This document shows, one piece after another, positions 57,512 through 64,000 of a stretch of DNA of 64,000 nucleotides (position 1 is the stretch's first letter; every line of letters begins with the position of its first letter). Position numbers and translations under genes: made by a program. Where the stretch lies: NCBI RefSeq assembly GCF_014083985.1, contig NZ_CP046907.1, positions 62,001 through 126,000 of the forward strand, read 5' to 3'. The DNA comes from Streptomyces sp. SCUT-3. Its GTDB lineage: Bacteria > Actinomycetota > Actinomycetes > Streptomycetales > Streptomycetaceae. Under the pieces are notes generated by a model. That model was not told where the DNA came from and searched no databases. It worked only from the letters and a program-made list of their open reading frames with translations.

Positions 57512-58045
57512 ATGTCCCTCCCCCACGCGATCCTCACCGCCCTGCTCGAGAAGCCGTCGTCGGGGCTGGAGCTGACCCGCAGGTTCGACAAGTCGATCGG
57601 CTACTTCTGGTCGGCCACGCACCAGCAGATCTACCGGGAGCTGGGCAGGCTGGAGCAGGCCGGCCACATCCGCGCCCTGCCCTCCGGGCAGCCGGCCCGC
57701 GGGCAGCGCAAGGAGTACGAGGTGCTGCCCGCGGGCCGCACCGAACTGGCCTCCTGGGTGGCCGGGCGCGAGGACCCCAAGCCCGTCCGCGACCCGCTGC
57801 TGCTGCGCATGCGCGCGGCGGCCGTGGTGGGCTCGCCCGGGCTCGGCGACGAACTGCGGCGGCACCTGGAGCTGCACCGGCGGCAGCTGGCCGAGTACAC
57901 CGGCATCGAGGAGCGCGACTTCTCCGACCCCGGCCTCACCGAGCAGGACCGGATGCGCCACCTGGTGCTCCGCGCCGGCATCGACCTGGAGACCTTCTGG
58001 ACCACCTGGCTCGCCCGCGCCCTGTCCGAGCTGGGCGAGGAGTGA
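57512..58045 (+). CDS. PadR family regulator
   Basis: The 177-residue protein has the PadR winged helix (LPHAILTALLEKPSSGLELT, SATHQQIYRELGRLEQAGHI, KEYEVLPAGRTELASWV) and the C-terminal helical dimerisation domain ending LARALSELGEE (PadR-C, Vir-like). It lies 56 bp after the reductase gene in the same direction and probably represses it through the 52-bp palindrome. The inducer may be an aromatic acid or enoate, by analogy. Confidence 0.92.
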   Translation: MSLPHAILTALLEKPSSGLELTRRFDKSIGYFWSATHQQIYRELGRLEQAGHIRALPSGQPARGQRKEYEVLPAGRTELASWVAGREDPKPVRDPLLLRMRAAAVVGSPGLGDELRRHLELHRRQLAEYTGIEERDFSDPGLTEQDRMRHLVLRAGIDLETFWTTWLARALSELGEE

Positions 58046-58123
58046 CCGCGGGAGCGCCGCGCCGTCCGCCGGGAGCGCGGCGGGGACGCGGCGGGGACGC
58101 GGCGGGGACGCGGCGGGGGACGG

Positions 58124-58393
58124 TCAGTGGTGGCCGCGCAGGGAGGGCGGTGTGTAGCCGAGCTTCTGGTAGAGCGGGCAGTGGCCGAGCCCGCCGGTGG
58201 CCGTCAGGACGATCCCGACGAGCACCACCACGGCACCCAGGACCACGGACAGGACCGAGCCCGCGGCGGTGAGCAGGGCGATTCCGAGGGCGATCACGAC
58301 CAGTCCCGCCACCAGGCGGGCCACCCTCTCGGTGCGGACGATGTTCGTGCTGCGCCGGTGGGGCGCGTGCAGCGTGGCGTGTCGGGTGTTCAT
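58124..58393 (-). CDS. DUF2892 (YgaP-like) small membrane protein
   Basis: 89 residues with two membrane segments (LVAGLVVIALGIALLTAAGS, SVVLGAVVVLVGIVLTATGG) followed by GHCPLYQKLGY, the conserved end of DUF2892. In YgaP this domain anchors a rhodanese; here it stands alone. The ATG at 58393 follows GGAGG. Function unknown, possibly sulfur or membrane stress. Confidence 0.85.
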   Translation of the reverse strand: MNTRHATLHAPHRRSTNIVRTERVARLVAGLVVIALGIALLTAAGSVLSVVLGAVVVLVGIVLTATGGLGHCPLYQKLGYTPPSLRGHH

Positions 58394-58520
58394 GGCGGTT
58401 CCTCCCGGACCGTGCCGGCGGTGTCGCGCCTTGCCGGGCCGGGCGCGGGGCCCGCCGCCGTCCGGCGCTCCTCGTCGCAGTCCACGTTCGCGCCGCCGCG
58501 GCCGACCGCACAGGGCCTTA

Positions 58521-58627
58521 CGTCCCCGGCCCGGGGGCCGGCCGACCCCCGCCGGCCCGGGCGTCCCCGGCCCGGGGGCCGGCCGACCCCCGCCGGCCCG
58601 GGCGTCCCCGGCCCGGGGGCCGGCCGG
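58521..58627. repeat. 41-bp tandem repeat, about 2.6 copies
   Basis: Units start at 58521, 58562 and 58603 and begin CGTCCCCGGCCCGGGGGCCG. Each unit is itself self-complementary, so strong hairpins form. It lies between the DUF2892 and GNAT genes. Confidence 0.9.
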
Positions 58628-58658
58628 CCTCGGCGGAGGCGGTGCGCCCCCGCAGGGG

Positions 58659-59261
58659 TCATCCGGCCGCGGCCCCGGCCGGCCGCCACATCGGGTACAT
58701 CCGCTCCCCCTCGTAGGGGAGGTCGAGCGGTTCCGCGCAGTCGGTGTAGCCGTGTCGCGCGTAGAGCCGGCGGCTGGCGGAGTTGCTGGCCTCCAGGTAG
58801 GCCGGGCGGCCCGCGCGGTCGAGCTCGTCGTGGTGCAGCCGGATGAGCTCCGTCCCGATGCCGTGCCCCTGGCGCCCGGGCAGGACGGCGAGGAGGGCGA
58901 GGTGGTCGTGGTCCCCGCGGTCGGCGGGGTGCGCCTCGTGCATGGCGTCGTCGAAGCGGCGGAACCGGTCCGCCCACGGGCCGCAGGCCTCCAGGAGCCG
59001 CGCGTCGTAGTCGGGGATCTCCGGCGACGGCACCGGGATCCAGACGGCTGCGGCCGACATGTCCTCGGTGACCTGTACCGTCCCGTGCCGGAGGGCGTGC
59101 CCGACGATGATCCGGAAGAAGCGGGGGAAGACGTCGTCGTGCCGTTCCCGGTCGGGCACCAGCCACTGGTTGACGTCGAGGTCGCGGAAGGACGTCGCGA
59201 TCAGGCGCGCGACGTCCTCCTCCTCGCCGTCGGTCGCCTGGCGGATGTGCGTGCTGGTCAC
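58659..59261 (-). CDS. GNAT family N-acetyltransferase
   Basis: 200 residues from the GTG at 59261. Motifs: [24 protein letters not shown] (acetyl-CoA binding), then [20 protein letters not shown]. The N-terminal part ([20 protein letters not shown]) is the usual GNAT beta1. GGGAG precedes the start. The family acts on amines; the substrate is unknown. Divergent from the SnoaL-like gene. Confidence 0.88.
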   Translation of the reverse strand: MTSTHIRQATDGEEEDVARLIATSFRDLDVNQWLVPDRERHDDVFPRFFRIIVGHALRHGTVQVTEDMSAAAVWIPVPSPEIPDYDARLLEACGPWADRFRRFDDAMHEAHPADRGDHDHLALLAVLPGRQGHGIGTELIRLHHDELDRAGRPAYLEASNSASRRLYARHGYTDCAEPLDLPYEGERMYPMWRPAGAAAG

Positions 59262-59355
59262 TCGGACTCCCGGTGTCGGTGGAAACGGGCCGCTGCACGG
59301 CGGCGGCCGCCCCGGAAGCCCGCCAGGGCTCCGGGGCGGCCGCGCCCCGAAGAAT

Positions 59356-59790
59356 ATGACCCCAACTCGCTTTCCCAACAGCCGGGTTGGAGTTTTCGGA
59401 CAGCGGTCACCGGACAGCGGTCACGCGGTGGCCCGGACAGCCCAGGACGCCTGGAACACCCGCGACCCCGCACGGGTCGCCCTCGCCTGCACCGAGGACT
59501 CCGAATGGCGCGGCCGCGACCTGTTCCTGCGCGGCCGCGAGGAGATCGTCGAGTCCCTGACCGCCAAGGAGCGGGAACCGGGCTACCGGCTCCGCAAGGA
59601 ACTGTGGGCGTGCACCGGCGACAGGATCGCCGTCCGGTTCGAGTACGAGTACCACGACGCCTCGGGACAGTGGTTCCGCGCGTACGGCACCGAGGACCGG
59701 GAGTTCGACGCGAACGGGCTGATGCGCAGGCGGTACGCCTCCGTCAACGACCCTGCCGTCGCCCCGGAGGAGCGCCGCATCGCCGTCTGA
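59356..59790 (+). CDS. DUF1348/SnoaL-like nuclear transport factor 2 family protein
   Basis: 144 residues. From [20 protein letters not shown] through [20 protein letters not shown] to [12 protein letters not shown] it follows the DUF1348 pattern. The first ~33 residues do not match the usual start, and a 14-bp tandem duplication (CGGACAGCGGTCAC x2) at 59400-59425 lies there. The GTG at 59428 would give a shorter but still plausible protein. The true N-terminus is uncertain. Function of the family unknown. Confidence 0.75.
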   Translation: MTPTRFPNSRVGVFGQRSPDSGHAVARTAQDAWNTRDPARVALACTEDSEWRGRDLFLRGREEIVESLTAKEREPGYRLRKELWACTGDRIAVRFEYEYHDASGQWFRAYGTEDREFDANGLMRRRYASVNDPAVAPEERRIAV

Positions 59791-59914
59791 CCCGGCCGCA
59801 TCCGCCGGCGGGGGCCGCATCCGCCGGCGGGCCCGCGGGCGAAGAGAGGAGTGAGGGTCCTCCCTCGCCGCCCCGGCGTCCGCCGCCGGCCGGTCCGACC
59901 CGGAAGGAGCAGCG

Positions 59915-60403
59915 ATGCACCGCAGCGGAAACGCCCGCCCCCGGGAGTCGGTCCGGGACTACCCGCGACCGCCCGTGGCCGTACCGGACGAGCGCCGGGT
60001 GGTCGTCGAATTCGCCGGCCTCGTGGTGGCCGACAGCGACCGGGCCGTGCGGGTCCTGGAGACCCACCACCCGCCTGTGTTCTACGTGCCGCGGGCGGAC
60101 GTGCGCACCGATCTGCTGCGCCGGTCGTCCACACGGACCTGGTGCGAGTGGAAGGGCGCGGCCGTCCACTGGGACCTCGTCGCCGGACCCCGCCTGTCCG
60201 CCGACGCCGCGTGGAGCTACCCCGACCCCGCCCCCGGCTTCGCCGCCCTCGCCGACCGCCTGGCCTTCTACCCCTCGCGCGTCGACCGCTGCACCGTCGG
60301 CGGGGAGACCGTGGCACCCCAGCCCGGCGACTTCTACGGCGGGTGGATCACCTCCGAGGTCGCGGGCCCCTTCAAGGGCGGCCCCGGCACGAGGGGCTGG
60401 TGA
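59915..60403 (+). CDS. DUF427 family protein (second copy in window)
   Basis: The 162-residue protein contains RRVVVEFAGLVVADSDRAVR, TWCEWKGAAVHWDLV, and FYGGWITSEVAGPFKGGPGTRGW near the end. It is the longer DUF427 subtype and is intact, in contrast to the shorter copy at 44456-44817. AAGGAG lies 7-8 nt before the ATG. It is followed after 80 bp by an SDR gene in the same direction, perhaps one unit. Function unknown. Confidence 0.88.
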   Translation: MHRSGNARPRESVRDYPRPPVAVPDERRVVVEFAGLVVADSDRAVRVLETHHPPVFYVPRADVRTDLLRRSSTRTWCEWKGAAVHWDLVAGPRLSADAAWSYPDPAPGFAALADRLAFYPSRVDRCTVGGETVAPQPGDFYGGWITSEVAGPFKGGPGTRGW

Positions 60404-60483
60404 CCGGGACAGGGAACCGGTGAGCAGGACGGGGGCCGGCCGGCCGGAACGGGGCCCGGCGAGGACGACGACGGGAGCGGCGC

Positions 60484-61191
60484 ATGAGCACGGCGGGTTC
60501 GAAGGTACTGGTGGTCGGCGCCACCGGTGCGGTCGGCGGCGCCCTGGCCGGCGTGCTGCACGGGCGCGGGGCGCGGCTCGCCGCGGCCGGCCGCGACGCC
60601 GGGCGGCTCGCGGAACGGGCGCGCGGCTGGGGTGACTGCCCGGCCCGCGTCTTCGACGCCTACGACGTGGACGGCTGCGCGGCCCTGGCGGGATGGGCCT
60701 GGGAGGCGCTGTCCGGCCTGGACGCGGTCGTCACCGCCGTGGGGACGGTGGCCTTCGGCCGTTCGGAGGACACCTCGGACGAGGTCCTCGAGCACTTGGT
60801 GGCGGTCAACGCCCTGGCCCCGATCGCGGTGCTGCGGGCCGCCCTGCCCCTGCTGCCGGAGGGCGGTGCGGTCGCGGCCGTCACCGGGGTGGCCGAGCGC
60901 CCGATGCCGGGCGCGGCCGACTACAGCGCGTCCAAAGCCGCCCTGAGCGCCTGGCTGACGGCCGTCCGCAGGGAGCAGCGCCGGCGCGGGGTCCACGTGC
61001 TGGACGCCCGGCTGCCGCACATGGACACCGGGTTCGCCGACCGGGCGGTGGCCGGCTCCCCTCCGCCCATGCCCCCGGGCGCCGACCTCGGCGCGGCGGT
61101 CCGCGCGGTCGTCGACGCGCTCGCCTCCGGAGCCGCCGTGGTGCGGCCGGGGGCCGGCGGGAGCCTCGTCACCGAGACGCGGGAGCGCTGA
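60484..61191 (+). CDS. Short-chain dehydrogenase/reductase
   Basis: The 235-residue SDR has the cofactor loop VLVVGATGAVGGALAGVLHG and the catalytic YSASKAAL, with the serine expected in VTGVAERP replaced, so the classical Ser-Tyr-Lys triad is incomplete. The substrate is unknown. It ends before a convergent STAS gene. Confidence 0.87.
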   Translation: MSTAGSKVLVVGATGAVGGALAGVLHGRGARLAAAGRDAGRLAERARGWGDCPARVFDAYDVDGCAALAGWAWEALSGLDAVVTAVGTVAFGRSEDTSDEVLEHLVAVNALAPIAVLRAALPLLPEGGAVAAVTGVAERPMPGAADYSASKAALSAWLTAVRREQRRRGVHVLDARLPHMDTGFADRAVAGSPPPMPPGADLGAAVRAVVDALASGAAVVRPGAGGSLVTETRER

Positions 61192-61240
61192 CCGCCCCGC
61201 CGGGAGGGGGCGGGGCGGGCCGCGGGGGCCCCGCGGGGGC

Positions 61241-61582
61241 TCAGCGCACGCAATCCGCCGACACGAGGAGGTCGGGGAGGGAGGGCAGGGTGCGGGCCAG
61301 GTCCACGACCCTGGACGGCTGGGCGCCCAGCCCGGTGACCCGCAGACGGCCCCCGTCGAGGCCCACCAGAAGCTCGAGGCGGGCGAGGAAGTGCAGGCCG
61401 GCGGAGTCCATGAAGGTCACGCGGGCCATGTCCAGGTGCACCTGCCCGACCGGCCTGCTCAGTGCGTCCAGCGTCCTCTCCAGGGCGGGCCGCGCCTCGT
61501 GGTCGATCTCCCCCGCCGGGCTCAGCACGTCGGCCCGGCCCCGGTCGCTGCGGGTGTGGGTGACGGTGAAAGGAATGCGCAT
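61241..61582 (-). CDS. STAS-domain anti-sigma factor antagonist
   Basis: The 113-residue STAS protein (SpoIIAA/RsbV-like) has VLSPAGEIDHEARPALERTL and the phosphorylatable serine region VHLDMARVTFMDSAGLHFLA (DSAGL). Dephosphorylated by SpoIIE-type phosphatases, it would free a stress sigma factor from its anti-sigma kinase. Neither kinase nor sigma factor is adjacent. GGGAGGGAG precedes the ATG. No gene was seen in the 330 bp upstream (61583-61913). Confidence 0.92.
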   Translation of the reverse strand: MRIPFTVTHTRSDRGRADVLSPAGEIDHEARPALERTLDALSRPVGQVHLDMARVTFMDSAGLHFLARLELLVGLDGGRLRVTGLGAQPSRVVDLARTLPSLPDLLVSADCVR

Positions 61583-61913
61583 GGTGCTCCCTCCCGGAAG
61601 GGATCGGAGCCCACCCGCCGGCCGCCCCGGAGGAGCGGAGCGGGTCCGCGTGCCCCCGGGCGTGCCGGGAGCAGCGTGGTCCAGGAGCCGTAGGAGCACC
61701 CGGACCCCCGCAGCCGAAGGAGACGGTGCAGGTGGTGAGGTGCTGCTGCGCCGGCCGAACCGGGCCAGCTGTTCGTCCACCGTCTCATGCGGTTCGCCCG
61801 ACGTGTCAACCCTGCACCGCCCGAAGGAGAATCGGCGGCTCCGCGGCCGCCGCGCGACCGCGGGCGGGAGTCCGCGGAACGGTGCCGGTCACGGCGGGGC
61901 GACGGCCGGGGCC

Positions 61914-62393
61914 TCAGGGCGCCGTGCCGTCCTCGGGAGCCTCCGGTTCGGGGACGATGTGGACGGCGGCCTCCTCCGCCCCGGCGGCGCCGCTGTCGAT
62001 CCCGACGTCGCTGGCGAACAGTTCCGCGTCGGTGTCGGCGCGGGCGCCCTCGTCCGGGGCGACCAGTCGCCCGGCTCGCGGGCCGCCGACCTCCTCGTCG
62101 ATCGGCTCGCCGTCGCCCCCGGCCAGGTCGCCGATCCCGTTGCCCTCCGGGACCGCCACGTCGGGCACTTCCCGCGACAGCCGCCGGTCCAGCGTCTCGC
62201 CCCGGTGCTGCTCCTCCGCGGTGGTGCCCCACTCGTCCGCCCCCAGGGGTTTCTCGGGCGGGGAGTAGCCCTCGTCCAGGGGCTCCACACCGCGGTCGTT
62301 CAGCGTGTCGCCGGAGTCCAGCGGGCCGGCGTCGTCGACCACGTCCTCGCCCTGGGGCTGGTAGACGTCGTCCCCCATGGTGTTGTCGCTCAT
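61914..62393 (-). CDS. DUF5709 family acidic protein
   Basis: The 159-residue, very acidic, low-complexity protein starts SDNTMGDDVYQPQGEDVVDD and has PLDEGYSPPEKP, DEWGTTAEEQHRGETLDRRL and REVPDVAVPEG, the DUF5709 pattern. Probably disordered; found in Streptomyces stress and spore contexts but not characterised. GAGG lies 8 nt before the ATG; a GTG two codons earlier is also possible. Confidence 0.83.
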   Translation of the reverse strand: MSDNTMGDDVYQPQGEDVVDDAGPLDSGDTLNDRGVEPLDEGYSPPEKPLGADEWGTTAEEQHRGETLDRRLSREVPDVAVPEGNGIGDLAGGDGEPIDEEVGGPRAGRLVAPDEGARADTDAELFASDVGIDSGAAGAEEAAVHIVPEPEAPEDGTAP

Positions 62394-62527
62394 GGCCACA
62401 CCTCACTCACACACGGCATCGGACCGGCGGCCGGCCCACACCCGTCGCGTCTCCGGAACGGCGCCGGGCAAACCCGGCGCCCGCGCGCTCCCGGCCCCGC
62501 GGACACCCGGGGACGGTGGCCGGGGTC

Positions 62528-63625
62528 TCAGGCCCCTGCGCCGGAGCCGCGCAGCAGGACGCCCAGTCCGTCGGTCATCGGCAGTTCCTCGCGGGGCACC
62601 ACGACCAGTTCCGCGCGGGTGCCGACGGCGGCGCGGAGCAGGGCCGCGTCGGCCGGTTCCTCCCAGCCGGAGTGCACCCCGTACGCGTTCAGCTCCGCAT
62701 CCGACAGGCCGATCTGCTTGGGGGCCGTGCCGACCCACAGCCGCACGGACAGGTCCGCCGGGTCGTTGACCAGGAGTGCGTCCGCCCTGCCCTCGCGCAG
62801 CGCCTCGACGACGGCCACGAGTCCCTCCGCGGCGCCGCCGCCGCGGGCCGTGCGGGCCCGGAAAGCCTCGATGCGCGCCTGGTCCCGGGTGTTGGCGCGT
62901 CCCCGGAAGAGGTAGTCGAGCTCCTCCTCGAGCAGGGCCCTGCCGGGCTCGGCCGCCCTCCCGTCGCTCTCGATGCCGATGACCCTCTCGCGCAGGCGGC
63001 CGGGCAGTTCGCGGGTGAGGACGCCGCGCGCCCACAGGTCGCCGGAGAGCACGATCGTCTCCGCCTCCCCCCGGTCGGCCAGTTCCGCCAGTTCTCCGGC
63101 GACCGGGCCCGCCTCCTGCCGCCAGTCCCCCGCCGGCACCCGCCGGAGCGTGCGCTCGCCGGCCGCCACCCTGGCGACGGGCCACCGTCCGGTCTGGAAC
63201 TCCACCTCCAGGTCCTGCTGCGCCGTCTCGCGCCCGGCCTCGGGGACGCGGCGCATCACGACGGCCGCGTACGGGATGTCCGGGGCGTGCTGCAGCGCCA
63301 GCGGCATGGCGTCGGGCACCATCGTGAACCGGGCCCTGTCGCGCGTCGGCGGCCGGGGCAGTTCCTCCGCCAGGGCGAGCCGTCCGTGTGCCGCGAAGAC
63401 CGCCTGCCCGTGCGGCCCAGGCACGTCCTGGTCCGTGCCCACCGTGCGGGCCAGGGTCCCGGTGGTGGCCGGGTCGGCCCCCTGCGCCTCCAGTTCCTCC
63501 TTCAGGTGTCGCCGACGCAGTTCGATCGCCCTGTCCGGGTCCTCGACGTCCCGGGAGGTGTCGACGTACACGCAGGCGAACGGGCCCTGCCTGGCGTACA
63601 GCGGGCTGAGGAAGGTCAGTTCCAC
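62528..63625 (-). CDS. baeRF/Vms1-like (eRF1-family) protein
   Basis: 365 residues. The sequence (FLSPLYARQGPFACVYVDTS; DAMPLALQHAPDIPYAAVVM; LLEEELDYLFRGRANTRDQA; VEALREGRADALLVNDP) resembles the bacterial eRF1-like 'baeRF' proteins, including mycobacterial Rv2629. Relatives (Vms1/ANKZF1) release stalled nascent chains. A GGQ or equivalent Gln loop was not found, so catalytic activity is uncertain. GAGGAGG before the GTG at 63625 settles the start. It may act under translation stress. Confidence 0.8.
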   Translation of the reverse strand: MELTFLSPLYARQGPFACVYVDTSRDVEDPDRAIELRRRHLKEELEAQGADPATTGTLARTVGTDQDVPGPHGQAVFAAHGRLALAEELPRPPTRDRARFTMVPDAMPLALQHAPDIPYAAVVMRRVPEAGRETAQQDLEVEFQTGRWPVARVAAGERTLRRVPAGDWRQEAGPVAGELAELADRGEAETIVLSGDLWARGVLTRELPGRLRERVIGIESDGRAAEPGRALLEEELDYLFRGRANTRDQARIEAFRARTARGGGAAEGLVAVVEALREGRADALLVNDPADLSVRLWVGTAPKQIGLSDAELNAYGVHSGWEEPADAALLRAAVGTRAELVVVPREELPMTDGLGVLLRGSGAGA

Positions 63626-63628
63626 GGG

Positions 63629-63920
63629 TGCCTCCTCACCGGACGGCGGGGGCGCCGTCCGATCGGGCGGGCCTTTCGGCCCCGCGTTCCGGCCGTCGGG
63701 GCCGGCGCTCCGCGGCGGCCGCCGTCGGAGCCGGCGCCGCGGGCTCCCCTGCCGGGCTCTCCCGCCCGGCCCGCCGGCCACTACCCACACTACGCACGCC
63801 CGCTCCGGGCGCGAGGGCCGAAGGGCCCGGCGGCCCGCGCCGGGCGGGAGGTCGCGGGAGGGGGCGGACGGGCCGCCGCGGTCCTCCCCGCCGGCCCCGC
63901 GCCGGGTTCCGTCCGGCGCG
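63629..63920. other. Intergenic region upstream of the baeRF-like gene
   Basis: No gene seen. A less GC-rich patch near 63780-63795 (CTACCCACACTACGCACG) may hold the promoter. Confidence 0.4.
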
Positions 63921-64000
63921 CTACGGCGGTGCGCCCGCCGCCGCGTCGACGGCGGACCGCGCCCGGGCGTCCGGGCCCTCCGCGGGGGCGGGCAGCGGCT
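63921..64000 (-). CDS. C-terminal end of an unidentified gene (5' end outside window)
   Basis: The last 26 codons of a minus-strand frame read PLPAPAEGPDARARSAVDAA then AGAPP and a TAG stop, with GC-ending codons. It is probably the tail of a gene beyond the window. Too short to identify. Confidence 0.4.
   Translation of the reverse strand, partial: PLPAPAEGPDARARSAVDAAAGAPP

Overview
This 64 kb window is very GC-rich, with nearly all codons ending in G or C. Genes start with ATG, GTG or rarely TTG behind GGAGG-type ribosome sites or as leaderless messages. Gene families typical of Streptomyces recur (DUF5997, DUF6153, DUF5709, a secreted I36 inhibitor-like protein, a SpoIIE phosphatase, streptogrisin-like protease, PadR/TetR/LysR regulators). 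I read it as a Streptomyces chromosome segment, probably outside the conserved core, because regulators, resistance-type enzymes, insertion-sequence remnants and a likely biosynthetic operon are mixed with few housekeeping genes (isocitrate dehydrogenase is the main one). No tRNA, rRNA or CRISPR array was seen.

Layout. 1-9.9 kb: the end of a metallophosphoesterase overlapping a 4'-phosphopantetheinyl transferase, a LysR-like binding-domain protein divergent from DUF5997, a deletion scar joining a beheaded TetR gene to the tail of an MFS exporter, a flavodoxin-fold reductase, monomeric isocitrate dehydrogenase, an SRPBCC protein, and a flavin monooxygenase divergent from its TetR gene around a clear operator. 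10.1-16.9 kb: a tightly overlapping five-gene operon (ketosynthase III, glycosyltransferase 2, AMP ligase, P450, NAD-dependent epimerase/dehydrogenase) followed by an MFS gene. It resembles the OleA/OleC/OleD long-chain condensation logic without OleB and is the best candidate for an undescribed pathway. 17-25.5 kb: CbtA behind a cobalamin-riboswitch-like leader, then an accessory patch with IS701 and IS5 remnants around a TlrB/RlmA-type 23S rRNA methyltransferase, then a cysteine-synthase-like enzyme coupled to an MFS transporter.

25.6-38.1 kb: PAS/GAF/SpoIIE phosphatase, macro-domain protein, secreted protein, a reductase and a TetR/DJ-1/LysR/hydrolase group sharing a probable TetR operator, a macrolide glycosyltransferase behind a short leader peptide and hairpin, and a secreted tandem ferritin-like protein. 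38.4-47.9 kb: a YbdK-type carboxylate-amine ligase, an N-acetylglutaminylglutamine-type amidotransferase and an S9 peptidase in series. An adenylation-carrier-membrane acyltransferase fusion then sits under a probable iron box. 48-64 kb: stress and envelope genes, including TerC, I36 inhibitor-like and S1 protease genes, a universal stress protein, a dienoyl-CoA-reductase-like enzyme with a 52-bp palindrome and its probable PadR regulator, DUF427, SDR, STAS, DUF5709 and a baeRF/Vms1-like protein.

A caution for users: six genes are broken by seven frameshifts. Each is repaired by adding exactly one G or C to an existing short G/C run, so consensus base-calling errors are more likely than real pseudogenes. 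The TetR/MFS scar and the two transposase remnants are different and look genuinely decayed.
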